DNA of 64,000 nt from Scatophagus argus (taxonomy: Eukaryota; Chordata; Actinopteri; Scatophagidae). The stretch's first letter is position 1, and every line of letters begins with the position of its first letter. Below the pieces are notes generated by a model. It ran no database searches and had not been told where the DNA came from. It was given only the letters and a program-made list of their open reading frames with translations. Shown one piece after another: positions 10,301 through 23,900 of this stretch. The stretch spans positions 9,743,501 through 9,807,500 of the forward strand of contig NC_058502.1 in the NCBI RefSeq assembly GCF_020382885.2, read 5' to 3'. The position numbers and the translations under genes were made by a program.

Positions 10301-13176
10301 TACCAGAACCCGTAGATTCATTTCTGCATTTTCATATAGATGGAAAATAGCACCTGTTCACATAAGTGTTGGCTTTACTTTTATCCTTTCACTTTACACT
10401 CACAAAGGGAACTGAAACACAAAGCAAAAGCAATATTTACAGAGAGAAATGCCTATCAAACTCTTTGTTTTATATGTTACATTATCTGAACAAAAAATGA
10501 ACTCTTAAAGAGGACTTGTGGTGTGTGGTCCTATTTCTAGTGGTTATGTTTGAACAAGAGAGAAGATGAGGATTATATTAGACATACCTTCAATAACGGT
10601 AATTCAATGATGAGAAATGTTAAAACATGTATAAATTTAAATATTCAGTTAATGTACAACATGCCATCTGAAACAACTGCGTCCTCGTCTTTTATATTTT
10701 TGCTTAAGGCTGCCTGTTGTCACTTGTCTTACTGATCCTCAGGGTACAGTGCTAAACTCCTGGAAAGCAGTGTGGGTGGTGCTGTCAGAAGATGCAGTGG
10801 AATTCTATAAAAAGAAAACAGACCGTTCTCCAAAAGGAATGATTCCACTAAAGGGAGCCACACTCACCAGTCCTTGTCAGGATTTTGGCAAGAGGATGGT
10901 AAGAAAATGTCAAGTTTTTTTTTTTTTTTACTCCTGAAAAACTGAACATTAAAGGATAAGAGATGTGAAAATGGCATTTATGGTAGAGTATACAGGATTA
11001 GTCACAGAGATCAAAACTACAGTCAGTGTTTAAAAATTAGAATATTAATTGAAATGATTTCATTAAGAGAAGATAGTTAAGTCTCAGTTAGCAGGTGTAG
11101 GCTATCTTTCCTCATCCATGATAATGCAACAGTGTGACTGACTAATGCTTTTGCACTTAGTTGGTTTTCAAGATTACCACAGACAAGAAGCAGGATCACT
11201 TCTTCCAAGCTTCACATGTGGAGGAGAGAGAGTTTTGGGTCAAGGACATCAAAAGAGCCATTACCTGCATACAAGGGGGAAGAAAGTTTGCCAGGAAGTC
11301 CACAAGACGCTCCATTCGCCTACCTGAAACAGTCAACCTGAAGTACGTTCTGTAAAATCTTCTTGTGGCAGACACAATGCTGAACAGATTAGCCACTTAT
11401 GTCTAAACTCTAGTAAAGTGGTATTGAAGACTGGTGCACACACAGGCCTAGTGGATATGCGAAAGGACAGAAAAATGCACGATTTGATCCGTTCTTTACG
11501 ATTCTGCTCTTGCACTTCTGGTTTCGGACACACTAACAAAAGATATACACTTAAACGAAGAGCCCTGTGCAGACCAGTTCAGTTTGTGGAGAAAAGGGGA
11601 AGCTGGACAGAGCTGACAGGACATGTATGGTTTAGGGGTTTAGTGAATGGTCAGTTACTTGTACTTAACTGATAGTATGACAACAAATGTTGACAGTGTC
11701 TGCATTGTGTCTTCTCAGTGAGCTGTACATGCTTATGAAAGATCAAGATGATGGAGTGAAAGAGTTAAAACTCGAGCAGGAGAACCGAGTCTTCAACCAC
11801 TGCTTCACTGGTACTTTTATCTTGGTTTTATTGATGTTCCAGGTGTGGAAGGAGTTTTATTTTTATCTTCTAACGTTCTCTCTCCCTCTCTCTTCTTGCA
11901 CAGGTGCGACAGTGGTAGAGTGGCTGACTGCAAAGGGAAAGGCGAGAAATAGGCCTGAGGCCCTCATGTTGGCGACAGGTCTCATGAACGAGGGTTTTCT
12001 CCAGCCTGCAGGTGAAATCTCAAAAGAGGGAGCAGAGAGTGGAGAGCAGACAGCCTTCATAGATCATACAAATGCTCTTTACTACTTTGTAAGTTTATCC
12101 ATGTGTTGAAAATGTATTATTTATTAACAATTTTATCTTTGTTGTAAATGGAAATTTTAAGTGTTTTTCTCAGTTATTTGCCAGCAAGACAAAAGATGAC
12201 AAACAGTCACTGTTAATAAAGATGTATGGTGTGTGTGTGTGTGTGTGTGTGTGTGGCAGGCTGACAGTGGGTTCTTCTGTGAAGGTTACTCCAGTGATGA
12301 AGATGTGCTTGTGAAGGAAGAATTCAGAGGAAACATCATAAAACAAGGCTGTTTACTTAAGCAGGTGAATCGAAAAACTGGCAAAAGTGTCAACTTGTAT
12401 TCTTTTTTTTTACAAGGAGTCAGTAATAAGAATCAAAATAAAGTAGCTTTCACATTCACAAACATAGATAAAAAATAAGACATAACAGCTCTGTGGTGGA
12501 AAGGGGTAGTTTTTTTCTTGTGTTGCCACATTCATGAAAGAGGAAGTCACATTTACCTGACGCAGTCTTTGCTTTTCAGTGGTGTTCAGCAAATCAGATA
12601 AAGCATTTTTTGTGTTATTTTATCACAGGGACATAGGAGGAAAAACTGGAAGGTGCGAAAGTTCATACTGAGGGACGACCCTGCTTATATGCATTATTAC
12701 GATCCCACAAAGGTAAATATATTGTATTTTAAATCATATTGGGGGTTTTTTCTTACATAATCTTTCTTGTTCCTACTATGAGCCTTCTTCTGTCTCTTTG
12801 TGCCAGGGTGATGATCCTCTGGGCTCCATCCATCTCCGTGGGTCTGTGGTTACAGCTGTGGAGTATGTGCCTGATGGTGAGTGAGGCCTTTGTAACAGGA
12901 TACACTTCCTCCATGTTGCTTCCCCCCAAAAGTACAGTCTGTGATCAGTCAGAAAATATAATTGCTGTTTGCTGTCAGTGGTTTCTCTTCAACTCATCCC
13001 TTTTAACGTGTTTCCCTCATCTTTTCCTGGTTTCAGCCAAAAAGCACGATGTTGATGGCAACCTCTTTGAGATCATCACTTCAGATGAGATTCACTATTT
13101 CCTCCAAGCTGCAACAGCAGAGGAAAGAAAGGAGTGGATCAAAGCAGTGCAGATGGTGTCAAAAAGTGGGAAATAA
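7400..13176 (+). CDS. plek: Pleckstrin (PH-DEP-PH), complete, nine coding exons
   Basis: Pleckstrin is a major protein-kinase-C substrate of platelets and leukocytes that binds membrane phosphoinositides and affects the cortical actin skeleton. Coding exons: 7400-7441, 10743-10898, 11161-11342, 11719-11810, 11904-12088, 12260-12364, 12629-12712, 12807-12876, 13037-13176. All have GT-AG borders and consistent phase, giving 351 aa (human 350). The N-terminal PH domain covers about residues 4-101. PKC sites Ser113, Thr114 and Ser117 lie in KFARKSTRRSIRLPET. The DEP domain covers about 136-221 and the C-terminal PH domain about 245-348, with GCLLKQGHRRKNWKVRKF and a final EWIKAVQMVSKSGK. The match favours PLEK over PLEK2 because the PKC cluster and linker are retained. 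The ATG has A at -3 and G at +4. Intron 1 is 3.3 kb and the others are short. The exon 6 acceptor is a TG repeat instead of a pyrimidine tract. Confidence 0.96.
7442..10742 (+). other. plek: plek intron 1
   Basis: This is the largest plek intron, with donor gtaaga after codon 14 and acceptor ctcag before Gly15. Several 60-95-codon open frames inside it show no family resemblance and no splice logic. I see no clear repeat copies apart from A/T-rich low-complexity sequence. Large first introns often carry enhancers, but nothing here identifies one. Confidence 0.75.
12229..12259 (+). promoter_or_regulatory. plek: TG-repeat 3' splice site of plek exon 6
   Basis: A 27-nt (GT)n run (12229-12255) is followed at once by gcag and the exon 6 start at 12260. 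The usual pyrimidine tract is therefore replaced by an alternating TG tract. UG repeats in RNA are the known binding sequence of TDP-43, as in the human CFTR intron 8 case. Exon 6 is 105 nt, phase 0 on both sides. Confidence 0.8.
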
Positions 13177-14190
13177 CATGAACAGTGAAGCAGTTGCGTA
13201 ATATATGCCAGCCATTTCTATAATGTGTCAGCTAAGTATAACTGTATTGTTACCGTGATATATGTTGTGTCATTCTAGATTCACTAGATTCACTTTCTTA
13301 AATACTCAAACTATGGTGTTATGGTGCTCTTGAGCAGTATCTAAAGAGAAATGAAAGTTATATTGTCAAATATAAGTATAATGTTTGTACACAAATGTCA
13401 CAGTATTATGATGTGTGATGTTAAATTGGTAGCATTTTATATTTCAGCTCAGTAATAACACAATAATGTGTTTGGTATCCAATAAACAACCAATAACAAG
13501 ATAAAATCATGTAATTATGCAGTTGTAACTGTTAATATTTTAGTAAAAACAATGACAGTATTTTGGTAGTACTGAGTTTATTTTGCACAATAAACTAACA
13601 TTACTGCAAAATATAACAGTAATACCGAGAAGAACATCATAGAAAAACAGGATCAAATAATAAAATATCATTAATAACATAATAATAACAGGTTGGTTAA
13701 TCTGTTCACAACAAAATTCACTGAACAATTTTAGGCAAAACACGGGAATATCAGTAAAAATAGGGTAGGCCTCATATCACCATGTGTAAAGGCATGTTAG
13801 AGATTGGGGAACAGCACCAATAGTTACAGGAATAGTAATAACAATATGATGATGTCCTGCTCATTATTATTTTGGGATACTTTTAGCCATTGTTACAGAC
13901 ATTAAAGCACATTATCACTGTCAGTTCAAGTTATTACTTGAGAACTGTTGTATTGTTTTATTACCCTTTGAGTGTTACTGTACATTTCATGGCCCCAAGA
14001 TAACTCATTGCACCTCACATGCACAATATGTAACTTTATTCTGAGGTTTATTTGCTAACTAACCGGACATTACATGGCAGTTATTTCAGTACAGGATTAA
14101 TGTGTGATCATCTGCAGACGTGCTGTTGTGCAGAGTTATGTAACTGCTGTATCTTCGTTTCAATAAACTGAGAAACACTGTCATTATTCT
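13177..14190 (+). other. plek: plek 3' UTR (two candidate poly(A) signals)
   Basis: AATAAA occurs at 13481-13486 and again at 14162-14167. The distal one is followed by a GT-rich stretch (gtggggttttttttt at about 14200), as expected for an efficient cleavage site, so a 3' UTR of about 1 kb is likely. The proximal signal has a poorer downstream element and may give a shorter form. Confidence 0.55.
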
Positions 14191-16864
14191 GCCCACTGTG
14201 GGGTTTTTTTTTCCTATTTCCTCCTTGTTCACTCATCTTTCAAAAGATTGACATAGTTTGAACTATCATGCAAGCACATTTGGTTCCTGAGTGTGAACTG
14301 AAGTCAGCATCATTTCACGCCTTCAGCGTCACTTTGCAGCTCACAGGCCTCCTGCATCTGTGAGAGAATTTATCAGTGACAGAAATGACTGTTCTGTGTC
14401 TGATAATAATAACTGAAAAAAAAAAAAACAAAGCTTCTGCTAAGTTTTAAAATTATAATAATGGAAATGAAGATAAGGACAATTTAATTTATTACAACTT
14501 GGTTCTAATTTTTACAGTATGGCCATTAATTCTGTTCTACCACAAGATGAGCCCCTGGTTTAACCTTGACTTAGTTTGCTGCTTATTTGTGCACATTTTT
14601 CATTTGGAATTAGTTAAATTTATTATATTAGGATAAGCTACGTTGCTGTTGTTTCAAGTTGTTTCATTTCATTTTCATTAAGGATTGGCAACATAGAAAT
14701 TATTCTGCAATTTAAAAAACATACATCTTTATAGCTGCCTGTATTTGTGTGTTTTACTATTTTAACACAGGAGGGCACTATATATCCACCTAAGACTGCT
14801 TCTGTGAGTCATAGCAAAGTCGGATCTTCTCTTCAGTGGTTAATTGTCAATATACAATACTGATCAACACCCTGTGGTTAATCATCCACATATTGTTTCA
14901 GAGCCTGGGGTAAGAGCAAATGTCAATCATGCTTCCATGAATGATAAGAAAGAAACTATGGAAATTGTAATTGCATGTTATTGCATGAAGCATTAATCAC
15001 TATACATTATCACCTGAGAGGTAATTGCAGTATATTTAAATGAACCAGTTAAGGGATCTCAGTCCTGATTCTGGAAAAACTATGTTCATGTTGCAGATAA
15101 TGTGCTGTTCATTGTAATTTGATTGTAATTCAGTGTGGATTGGAAAAAAAGAAGCAGGGATGTGGATCTCACCATAGTGGAAAGACAAATAATTTAGTAG
15201 AGATGTCACCCCAGAAATGCAGCTACCATAAGCAGTAATTTTTTCCAATAAGGAAGTGGTGGTGACAGATGAAAGCAAGCAAGACACAGCGGTTCTTCAA
15301 CTGCTGTAATATACTGATTCTGGAAGAGAAAAAGAGCATTTCACATATCTGCCACTGTACAACCAATGAATCAGGTCAGCTCAGATGAAGGAGACAGATT
15401 ATGTTGTAATACAGACAGCAACATTTAACAAGCGGCATTAATAAAAAAAAGTGATGATTGTCTCTGAAACAATACGACTGTATCTCTTCCCCCAAAGGAG
15501 AATACAGTACTCTTGGTTGCAATGGCAAACCTGATATGGGCATCCACTGGGAACTTTAATAAAAATGAATTAATGAAAACCATTTGAACATATACACCCA
15601 GATGTGCGGTATGGTAAAGTAAAGCTATGTGAAGTGTATGTGTGTAGGCTGATGTTTTAACAAACTGATCTACTGGATTTTTAAAGCCCCGCCCTCCGCC
15701 AACAGACAAAGTGTGAAAAGACGGAGGGTGAAAAGAGCAGAATCAGAGCCCACCCCTGAAAAATGGGAGAATCAAATCAGAAACAGAAAAAGGCTATTTC
15801 ACAAAATCCTGTCCACATTAAACATCTGGATAGATCTGAAAATGCTTCTTTTTCTTTCTTTTGGCACTCCAAACATTAGGCTGTCACTATACTGCCGCAG
15901 GTCAGAGGGAAATAAATCTGAAATGTGATGGTGTAGTGTGGGAGAGAAAATTGACCTTTTCCAAAGTGCTCAACAGCATGACATTAAATGCTTATTTGTC
16001 TCAATGCAGCACTGAGTAACCCGAATTGCTTAACAGGTAGCATACTGTTTAACTGCCACTGTATCATGATGCTGCACACTTTTGAGGTTTTCCAACAATC
16101 ATTAAACTTAAGTGGAGGAAACACACCACTTCTCTATTGTTCAGCATTAAATGAAAAATGTTCTGAAAACCCTCATGTGTTTAGAAAATGGTTTGGGGTG
16201 TGATTGCATGCATTTTCAAGTGTCTCTGAATCCACATGGAGATGGCATTGGTAACATCAGGTAACTTTATTTTGAAAGCCGTTTTTGGACCAGCATGGAA
16301 CCAAGTTTATCTCACCTTCGACTGGCAACTCCCCAAGACCAGTCGTTTACATGAGTCTGCTCTTATGCTAAAAGCCCAGCTTCCATCCGCTGTTCAACAG
16401 ACACAGATTATGTCTGCAAGGCTGGACCTGTCACCATTTAGCGGCACTTTTGAGTGTATGCTTTCTTTGTTCTAACTTAAAAGGCTCTGATACCTGGCTC
16501 CACAGCTAACATATTATGTACTGGAGATGATGTGTTTGTGTTCTTTATGGAAACATTTTTACAGGAAAGCTCACGATTTGATAAGCGACAAAATAAATTT
16601 AAAAATGTAATATCTAATAAATTCTAATATTCTTTATTTGACAAGCATGACTTCACCCTATATAATGTCAAATTGAAGAGTACAGTATGTGAATATGATA
16701 TGCATGATGCAGTATGACATGCTCCAGTTTAAACATTTAGTCCTACTGATAAAAAACCCAACAATTCACAAAAGATTCAATGAGTATTTGAAGGAAAAAT
16801 CCATTGATTGGACATCAAGAGAAAACCCATTTGCAGGGATGGAAGCCCTGCTGAATGGTCTCTG

Positions 16865-17060
16865 AATGCTTTAATGAGTATGAAAATAATGTGAATCATA
16901 TGTCAAATCTCAACCTAATTAAACTCTTGTTGGACAGTGCTCTCCATCACCAACATCAAAATGCCAAATGAGGGCATAGACTTTGGAAGAATGGTGAGTG
17001 GTGAGACACAAGCATCCATTCACTTTATGTACAGGCTTTATGCTTTCAGTGTATAGAGCT
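16865..17060 (+). pseudogene. Decayed Tc1/mariner-like transposase fragment (copy 1)
   Basis: From 16870 the frame reads FNEYENNVNHM, then SNLNLIK, which corresponds to the Tc1-like catalytic-domain region around the usual SPDLNPIE motif. About 20 bases that would join the two parts are missing. The following DNA (gtgctctccatcaccaaca, then ggaagaatgg at 16984-16993) continues the C-terminal transposase wording with frameshifts and stops. It is a fossil with no intact reading frame. A second copy lies at 46900-47130. Confidence 0.7.
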
Positions 17061-17729
17061 TCAGAAAAGTGTGCTCGTCCTGTGGGTTTAGCATTATGAG
17101 TGACCTTTTCTGTTTTAGACAAAAAAAGGGAGAGACATAGGAGTTGCGCACACCCACAGAAAAGGCAGAAGGAAATATGACAAGTGAAAAGAAGGGAAGG
17201 GAGGCCTACTGAATGTCAGCAGCAGTTTTGTTAGGAAGTAGTAAAAACGATATGACATGATTGGCTAGTTTGCCCTCTTAAAACTCTTTATAGGCCAATT
17301 TTTGTGTGATTCATTTGCATATGATTTCTTTTTTCAAACCGTTGTTTTGTCATGAGTCAAATGCCATTAGCCAATCAAACAGTTGTGTTGATTGTTTATA
17401 TTTGTCATCACCAAATATTATATGATAAAGGACATATGACAAAGGACACGTGGGATTTAGTGACAGGGAACTGAAGCCATTATACCCATCTGTACAATTT
17501 TCAAATCAACCAGACTACTTTGATGAAAACAACAATTTTTCCTTGCAGAATGTTTCTGGTCTACCGCTTTTTTGATCAGTTAATTTGTTTGGGACTTTGG
17601 TGTTTAAACGTATTAATACATCTTAACAGACCAGACTGGACAGACAGCTGAGATGAGACTGGTCTGAACTGACACAATTCACAGTGCTCCATCTTTTCTT
17701 TATACAGTATAAGTGAACAAAAGTCGTCA

Positions 17730-17790
17730 CAGATAGATAGATATCCTTTATTAATCCAAGCCTGGGAAATTTCACAATTGCAGCATTCAC
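17730..17790 (-). repeat. GATA-tailed repeat end (cctttattaatccaag type)
   Basis: Short (gata)n followed by tcctttattaatccaagcct and gggaaatttcac is the reverse complement of a very common teleost retroposon 3' end, in which an 'aataaagta' string precedes a tatc repeat tail. Only the terminal ~60 bases are recognisable. A similar end is at 23901-23945. Confidence 0.5.
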
Positions 17791-20700
17791 TGTCACTTGT
17801 ACATTCACTCCACATACACTACAAACATATATGAAATTTTTTTTTACAAATAATAAAAAGGAAATATTTTACATATCTACAGAAAAACAAAGTTAAGTAT
17901 TCTAAAAGACATAAACTAAATCAAATGTTCAAGAAAATATATGAGGGAAAATAGTATACAATATCATATACTAACATCCTTTCATAGCTGCAACATTGAG
18001 TTTGTGGCATTTTTCTCATATATTGGTGTAATATTATAACTGTCAACCCTACAATGAAAGCCTACAGCACTGCTAAAATAGTCTCTATACTTGCTGAGAG
18101 ATTACAAATATTCACTAAACATGACATGAACCATAATTAATCTACTACAACTCAGTGTGTTTCTGTCAAAAGACCAAGATCAAAGCTAAAATAAAAGTCA
18201 AAATTCAAAATCAGGTACTATACAATTAACTCTAACTGGAGTGTAGTAAGGATTAAAGGTTACAGTTTGACATTGATGGTTGTTGAAGAATTGTAAGAGG
18301 TAAAGACAGAAAATAGATTTGCTGAATCCTGCACTCTTTACTTCCTCCTCGTCTGAACACATTTCTATGGTAAAATCCATCTTTGTGTACCTGTGCCACA
18401 ATGGACGTCTTGAGTCCCCCTGCAGATTTTTTTGAAAGCTCTGCAGGGAATAATAGCCTTTTAGAAACAAAATGCACCTGTGTCACCAAGGAACAGCTTG
18501 TGCTTAGAAAAGTCTTTTCATTCCTTTCAAGCAGATATTCACTGTTTCATGTACTATATCTAAAACACAAAGATAATTTGTTTGTCAGTACATCCTAAAA
18601 TGACTGACAGGAAAAAAATTAATTGAAAATTAATATTTTATGATCTGTTAGACCTTAGGTTTACATAACAGAAAGATTGCCTTTATGATAACACTGCTTT
18701 TCTTTTCCTCTACTGACAGAAGTTGGTCATTATACAAAACATCACTTCACAGAAAATGAAAACAGTATTCCGCTTTGAGCTGTCATCTTTTATTGTGCAA
18801 CCAACGAGAAGTCGGACAAGAGGTCAGATGGTATTTGTAATAATTCACAGAATTTGTCATATCAAAGGTCATGCCGGAAGGCATTTTTATGATTCTGGCA
18901 GGATGGAAAACACTTAAGCTCCTGAGATTTTGAGTATCAATCAAAATCAAAAAAATATCAACTCATGACTAATACCTAATTCAAATCAAGAAGGAAGAAT
19001 CAGGTAGACCTAATTATAGTATTTGTATTGACTAGATTAAAGTGGATGGCATATACACCCTCAATAAAAAACTTTATAGGAACATTAGAATGTAACATTG
19101 TGTTTGTGAAGAATTTTCTGTTTCCTAAGATGAGAGATTTTATGTGACTTCTTTTATATTTCAACAACATGGCTTCGTACAAACATTGAGTTTCAAAGTC
19201 AGATTAGCAACCTATTAAAATGTATGTATATCTCTGGTTTGGTTAGATTGTACATCACTTTATATTCAAGTGAAGCACTCTGGTGTGCCTTCTTACCAAA
19301 GCACCAACAGGACTGCCACAGCAGAAAACAGATGTGGAGTTTTCCCCTGTTATTTTCCTTTTTTATCCCTTTTTATCCCTGAGGTGCAGTAGAAGCTATT
19401 TCCGAAGCCATCAAATCAGAACACTTAATTTTCTATTGTTCTTAGGGTCTCTCTAAGATACCGCAGAGGCTCATTGGATGTGTACCTTCACTGTCCAGGT
19501 CACAATAAATGGCCAGTGCAGTACAGCATTAAGTGCCAAGAGACATGAGAGAGATACATGGCTACCAATCACTATTATTTATTTTACGCTTGCTTATTTG
19601 TCAGAATGTTTCATTGCTATATTAAATCATAATTTAGTTCAAAATTTGAAGGTCTTTGAGTCAGTGACAAATGGTAATTTTCACCTGTTATGAATGAGAA
19701 ATTAAAAATAGTTTGTTTTGCTTTGTTTACTTTTGCCCTTTTCCTTTTACTCTCTGATGTTCTAGAGTGGCTAAAATCTGGACCTTGACAGGCTGTCATC
19801 ACTGCACCAGCCCCATCACAGAAAGGTTGAGACACACTAACAACTAATGACACAGTGGGATGGATGGTATCCTGTTTGATTTCATGCCTGGTGGGGATGA
19901 AGTCAGAAAAGATATTGCTAAGTAGAATGTGATGTCGGTGCCTTAAAGGAATGCCATACATACACCATACGTAATCATATCTTATAACATTATCATGATC
20001 AAATCTTCTGCGTGAAAAATGCAGGTTATATTGCGGTCATAAAGCTGCATTACTTAAGCCTCTATACTGGCTGTTAAATAGAGCCAATCCAGTCCACTAT
20101 TGGACATGTCCTTGTAAACACATTCTTAAAGATTTAAAATATCAATTGCTTTATACCACTTTGTTAAAGGCAAATACCACATCACTTCTTACTAATGTGC
20201 CCTCATTGCTCAAAATAGTCAGATTAAAAGATAAATTGAGATCAAACCAGAAAATTAGATAACAGCCAAAACAGGCTACTTAAGATGCATAATTTTAAAC
20301 AGATGGTAAGTGGTGAAAACAACAAAAAGTGTTGAAGTTAGATTGAAGTTATGTTCAATTTTATTAACAATGAATAAGATGTGACATTTAAAAAAAAACA
20401 GAACATCTTCCAAGTTCACACACTTCTCTTTCGACACACCTGTATAAGAAAGAGCAGTGGAAACATGGGCAGTTCTTCATTTAAGCTGTTAAGAGAACAG
20501 TATTGATCGAATTGTTCCCTACTCAGTGCAAGCCTGAAATCAGAATCATTATTCATGACCAGCCAATGATTTGCTGTCACAGGATGCCTTTTGTCTGCAA
20601 AGCTGTAGGCCATGTGAGGGTAGGAACTGCACAAACATTGCATTAAACTGCTATCGAGGAGAGGTGGCCTTCACAGCCCTGGAGTGACACCTAACTGTCA

Positions 20701-21682
20701 TTAATTCACTGAACATGTTACCTCTTGACAGGACCCGCCCACCATCCTTGCTTGTGTCTGCTGAGCAACGTCTACATTGAGCATTTAGTCTACACTTTTT
20801 AATACTGAAGGAGTGAGGAACACATATTTGTCCCTGGAAAGGTTTAATGAATCACATTTGCTTCAGTCTAATCATAAATTTAGAGGAAGGCTGCATATTT
20901 GTCATTTCCAATGTATTTCATGAAGTGAAATCACTACACAAACTCTAACTAGAAAATAGCATCACAATAGAAGACATATAGTTACAATGTTTTTTTCCCC
21001 CCTTTGTAAATCAAGACTGCACGGTGTGTAAGACATTTCTGTTTCTTTCTCAAATTATTGCTTTTAAAGGAACAGCTTGACATTTTGAAAAAAATGACTT
21101 CTTGTTTAGATGAGAAAATTTATAGTACTCTCATATCTGTCCTTTAGGTAGAGGCAGGCATAGAATTCATATAGTGAGCATAAAGAATTATCCCAACCCC
21201 AACCCTTAAAATCACACACTACATAAGAGTTATGAGAAATCAATGACACGACACACAACACTGTAATTAACCATTCTGTGGAGAAACTGAGTGTTTTTTA
21301 ACGTACATATCATGGAAGGGTGAGATAAGTGGATTATGTTGATGGATGTGTTGATAAATGTTTTGACAATAGTTTTTGCCTCTATTCCGGGTCCAAGCTG
21401 GCTACAGTTACTATTCAAATGCAGTGCATCTGATGCTCAAAAGATAGATTTTCTGCAGGTTTATTATTTAAAATAGTTAAATGCAGCATTAACTGCCATA
21501 ACACTGTTACTGGTGTCAATGGACTTCTAAATGGACAGAACAGTACAGTACAGTAAATGCAGAAGTGAATTCATAAAAAGTGACATTTTATTTCCATTTA
21601 AGGAAAAGGATCTGAGTCCTGTGCAGTAAAATCCAAGCACATTTATAAAGGACAAGATGAAAAGAAAGAAGCAACTTCTTGT

Positions 21683-21913
21683 TAATGTCAGATGTGGCTT
21701 CCTGGCTGGAGTCATCCTGCTGGAACCGATGACAATGAAACTGGTCAACCATTTAAGGTAAGCTTCTTTTACAACAAACAATCTGATCTCTGTTTGTAAG
21801 GAATGGTTTAACATGGAGTCTAGTGAAACTCAAGCCAAGCACATTCAGGGAGGGGGATCTTTTTTTTTTTTTTATGTCAGATGTAGATCTCTGGACAGAG
21901 TCATCCTGCTGGA
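21683..21913. repeat. Imperfect direct repeat of a 41-nt motif
   Basis: Positions 21683-21723 and 21873-21913 share the frame atgtcagatgt...ctgg...gagtcatcctgctgga with eight differences. Their starts are 190 bp apart. They may be two sub-repeats of one decayed element, since a LINE-like tail follows at 22118. I do not recognise the family. Confidence 0.5.
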
Positions 21914-21999
21914 TCTGCTCCTGATGGCAGGTCAAACTGAGGGTCAGCTGGGTGCACAGGTAATGAGACAGACACGTCATTGTTGCCACAAATAAACAT

Positions 22000-22027
22000 C
22001 ACACACACACACACACACACACACACA
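22000..22027. repeat. (AC)n microsatellite
   Basis: This is a pure AC run of about fourteen units in intergenic DNA. Confidence 0.9.
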
Positions 22028-22117
22028 GGCTCAGAGTGCGTACACCTCTTTTGGACCGAGGGAAATAACAGGATCCCAATATTTTTTCAGTAATTTGCAT
22101 TTTGACACACCCTGCTC

Positions 22118-22254
22118 TGCTGTTCCTCCTGAGGTTTCTTCCATTTTATCCTATTTAAATTGAGAGGCTATAAGGACAGAGAATGTTGTGTGCTGTACTG
22201 ATCGTAAAGCCCCTTGTGGCAAATTGTGCTTTGTGATATAAATAAAACTGACAG
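22118..22254 (+). mobile_element. 3' tail fragment of a teleost LINE-like retroposon
   Basis: The order tgttcctcctgaggtttctt, taaggacagagaatgttgtg, then gtaaagccccttgtggcaaa and a final tgatataaataaaactga matches the 3' untranslated end that recurs in fish non-LTR retroposons. The body and reverse transcriptase are absent. A related end (tggcgctatataaataaa) is at 40000-40095. Confidence 0.6.
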
Positions 22255-23900
22255 ACATTTTCAAATACATGCTGTACTTTCTGAACATGTCAACAACAAA
22301 GGATACTGTGCTAATAATATTCACATAGTCTGTTTACATTGACAAAAGAAGAAAACAATTAAGAAAATGACTTCATGCTTACAAACACCATACAGTGAAT
22401 AAAAATGAGATGTTTTTAGTGATGGCTGGGATGTGTTTTCATGGCAAATTGAACTCCCAATGGAAACCAGAGTAATCTCTGAATGCCACAGGATCCTGAT
22501 ATCCTTGTCAGTCAGATGTCCTCCATGGCAGGAGTGTCTCCATCCAAACTAATTTTTGCCAGCAGCAGAATTCCTGTTGCACAGGGAAAAAATCTTTGAG
22601 ATTCATTCCACAAACATGAAGATTAAAATAGTAAATGAATGCTTTGCTTTGATGCCTATGGCTATTAAGCTGATCTTGAATCTTACCTGTAATTATGAAC
22701 AGGAAAAATAAAACACACATAGCTTTTCATCAAAAAAGTGTTGGCCTATTTCAGTAATGTTCCTACAATGTTCACTATCCATCATTGACTGTTCAGTCAG
22801 AGAATGAGATCACATTAAGTGTCTTAATGGTCTAAATGATGTTCTTTCATGGCGCACGCATTTCAAAAATGGAAGAAAAAATATCTGACTTCTCAATTTT
22901 ACAAAAACATGTTTTTATGTTTGTGCTAAAGTGTGACATAAATTCTGTTTTATTTGAAGCATTTTGATGGCTTTACAATTCAAACATTGCTGGATTCTCT
23001 AATCAGTTTTATGTCAATAGGACTCTGTAGACTCTTTTCCTGTTACAGGTAAAATAGAAGAAATATTTCAAGAGTGTAATGATTACCATTTTGCACGCTT
23101 CAACATAATAATAGAGTATGTCAAAAGCTGTGGCTTCTGATCAGTGAGGAAATACAATCTTGATATGTGATGTGTAAACACTTGAGTCTCGGTCTTAAGA
23201 GCCCATTGCAGCCAAACAACTGCCTGTTGGCAGCAAAATACATGTGTCTGAAAATGGTGTTTATTTGTACGACCTAATGTAGGTTCTCCAGGAAGCAAGG
23301 TCCAGGGGAAAAACAACACCCCTGTTCTAACTGACACTTCACCCACAGGGACCAGAGCACAGAGACTAATGAGAACAATAAGCAGGACCCCTGTTAATGG
23401 CAAAATAAACATTTCCAAGCATCAAACAAAGGCCTGTAAGAAAATTAGCATAAGAAGCGGAAATATTTACAAGCTGTCGACATACTAAATAAGAACCTAA
23501 TGGCAAAATCAGGAGACGCATGACTAAGTGAACGGTAAAACAATAAGGATGACACACACCGTAGAATGAGGGCAATAAGAAATAAGGTCATTTTTAGCAA
23601 TTTGAAGTAAATGTATTCCACAGACAATATCTCATTGCTACTTTTCCTACATTAATAAATGATAAATTGTTTGGAGCATATTAAACTGTGTCTGTGAATC
23701 AGAATGTGAATGACCTTTTAACTCACTGCTGTGGTTTCATCTAAAGCTGTTACAAGCTGTCAGCAGGTCACCATAGCTTCCTTAATGGAAATGTAATGAT
23801 GCCCTCGGATTTCCCCACCATGTAAGCAGCAGTGGGAAGCCTGCTGGTGGCGCTGCTTAGAGCTGCTTTAACTGACTTAACTGACTTTACAGAGTACAGT

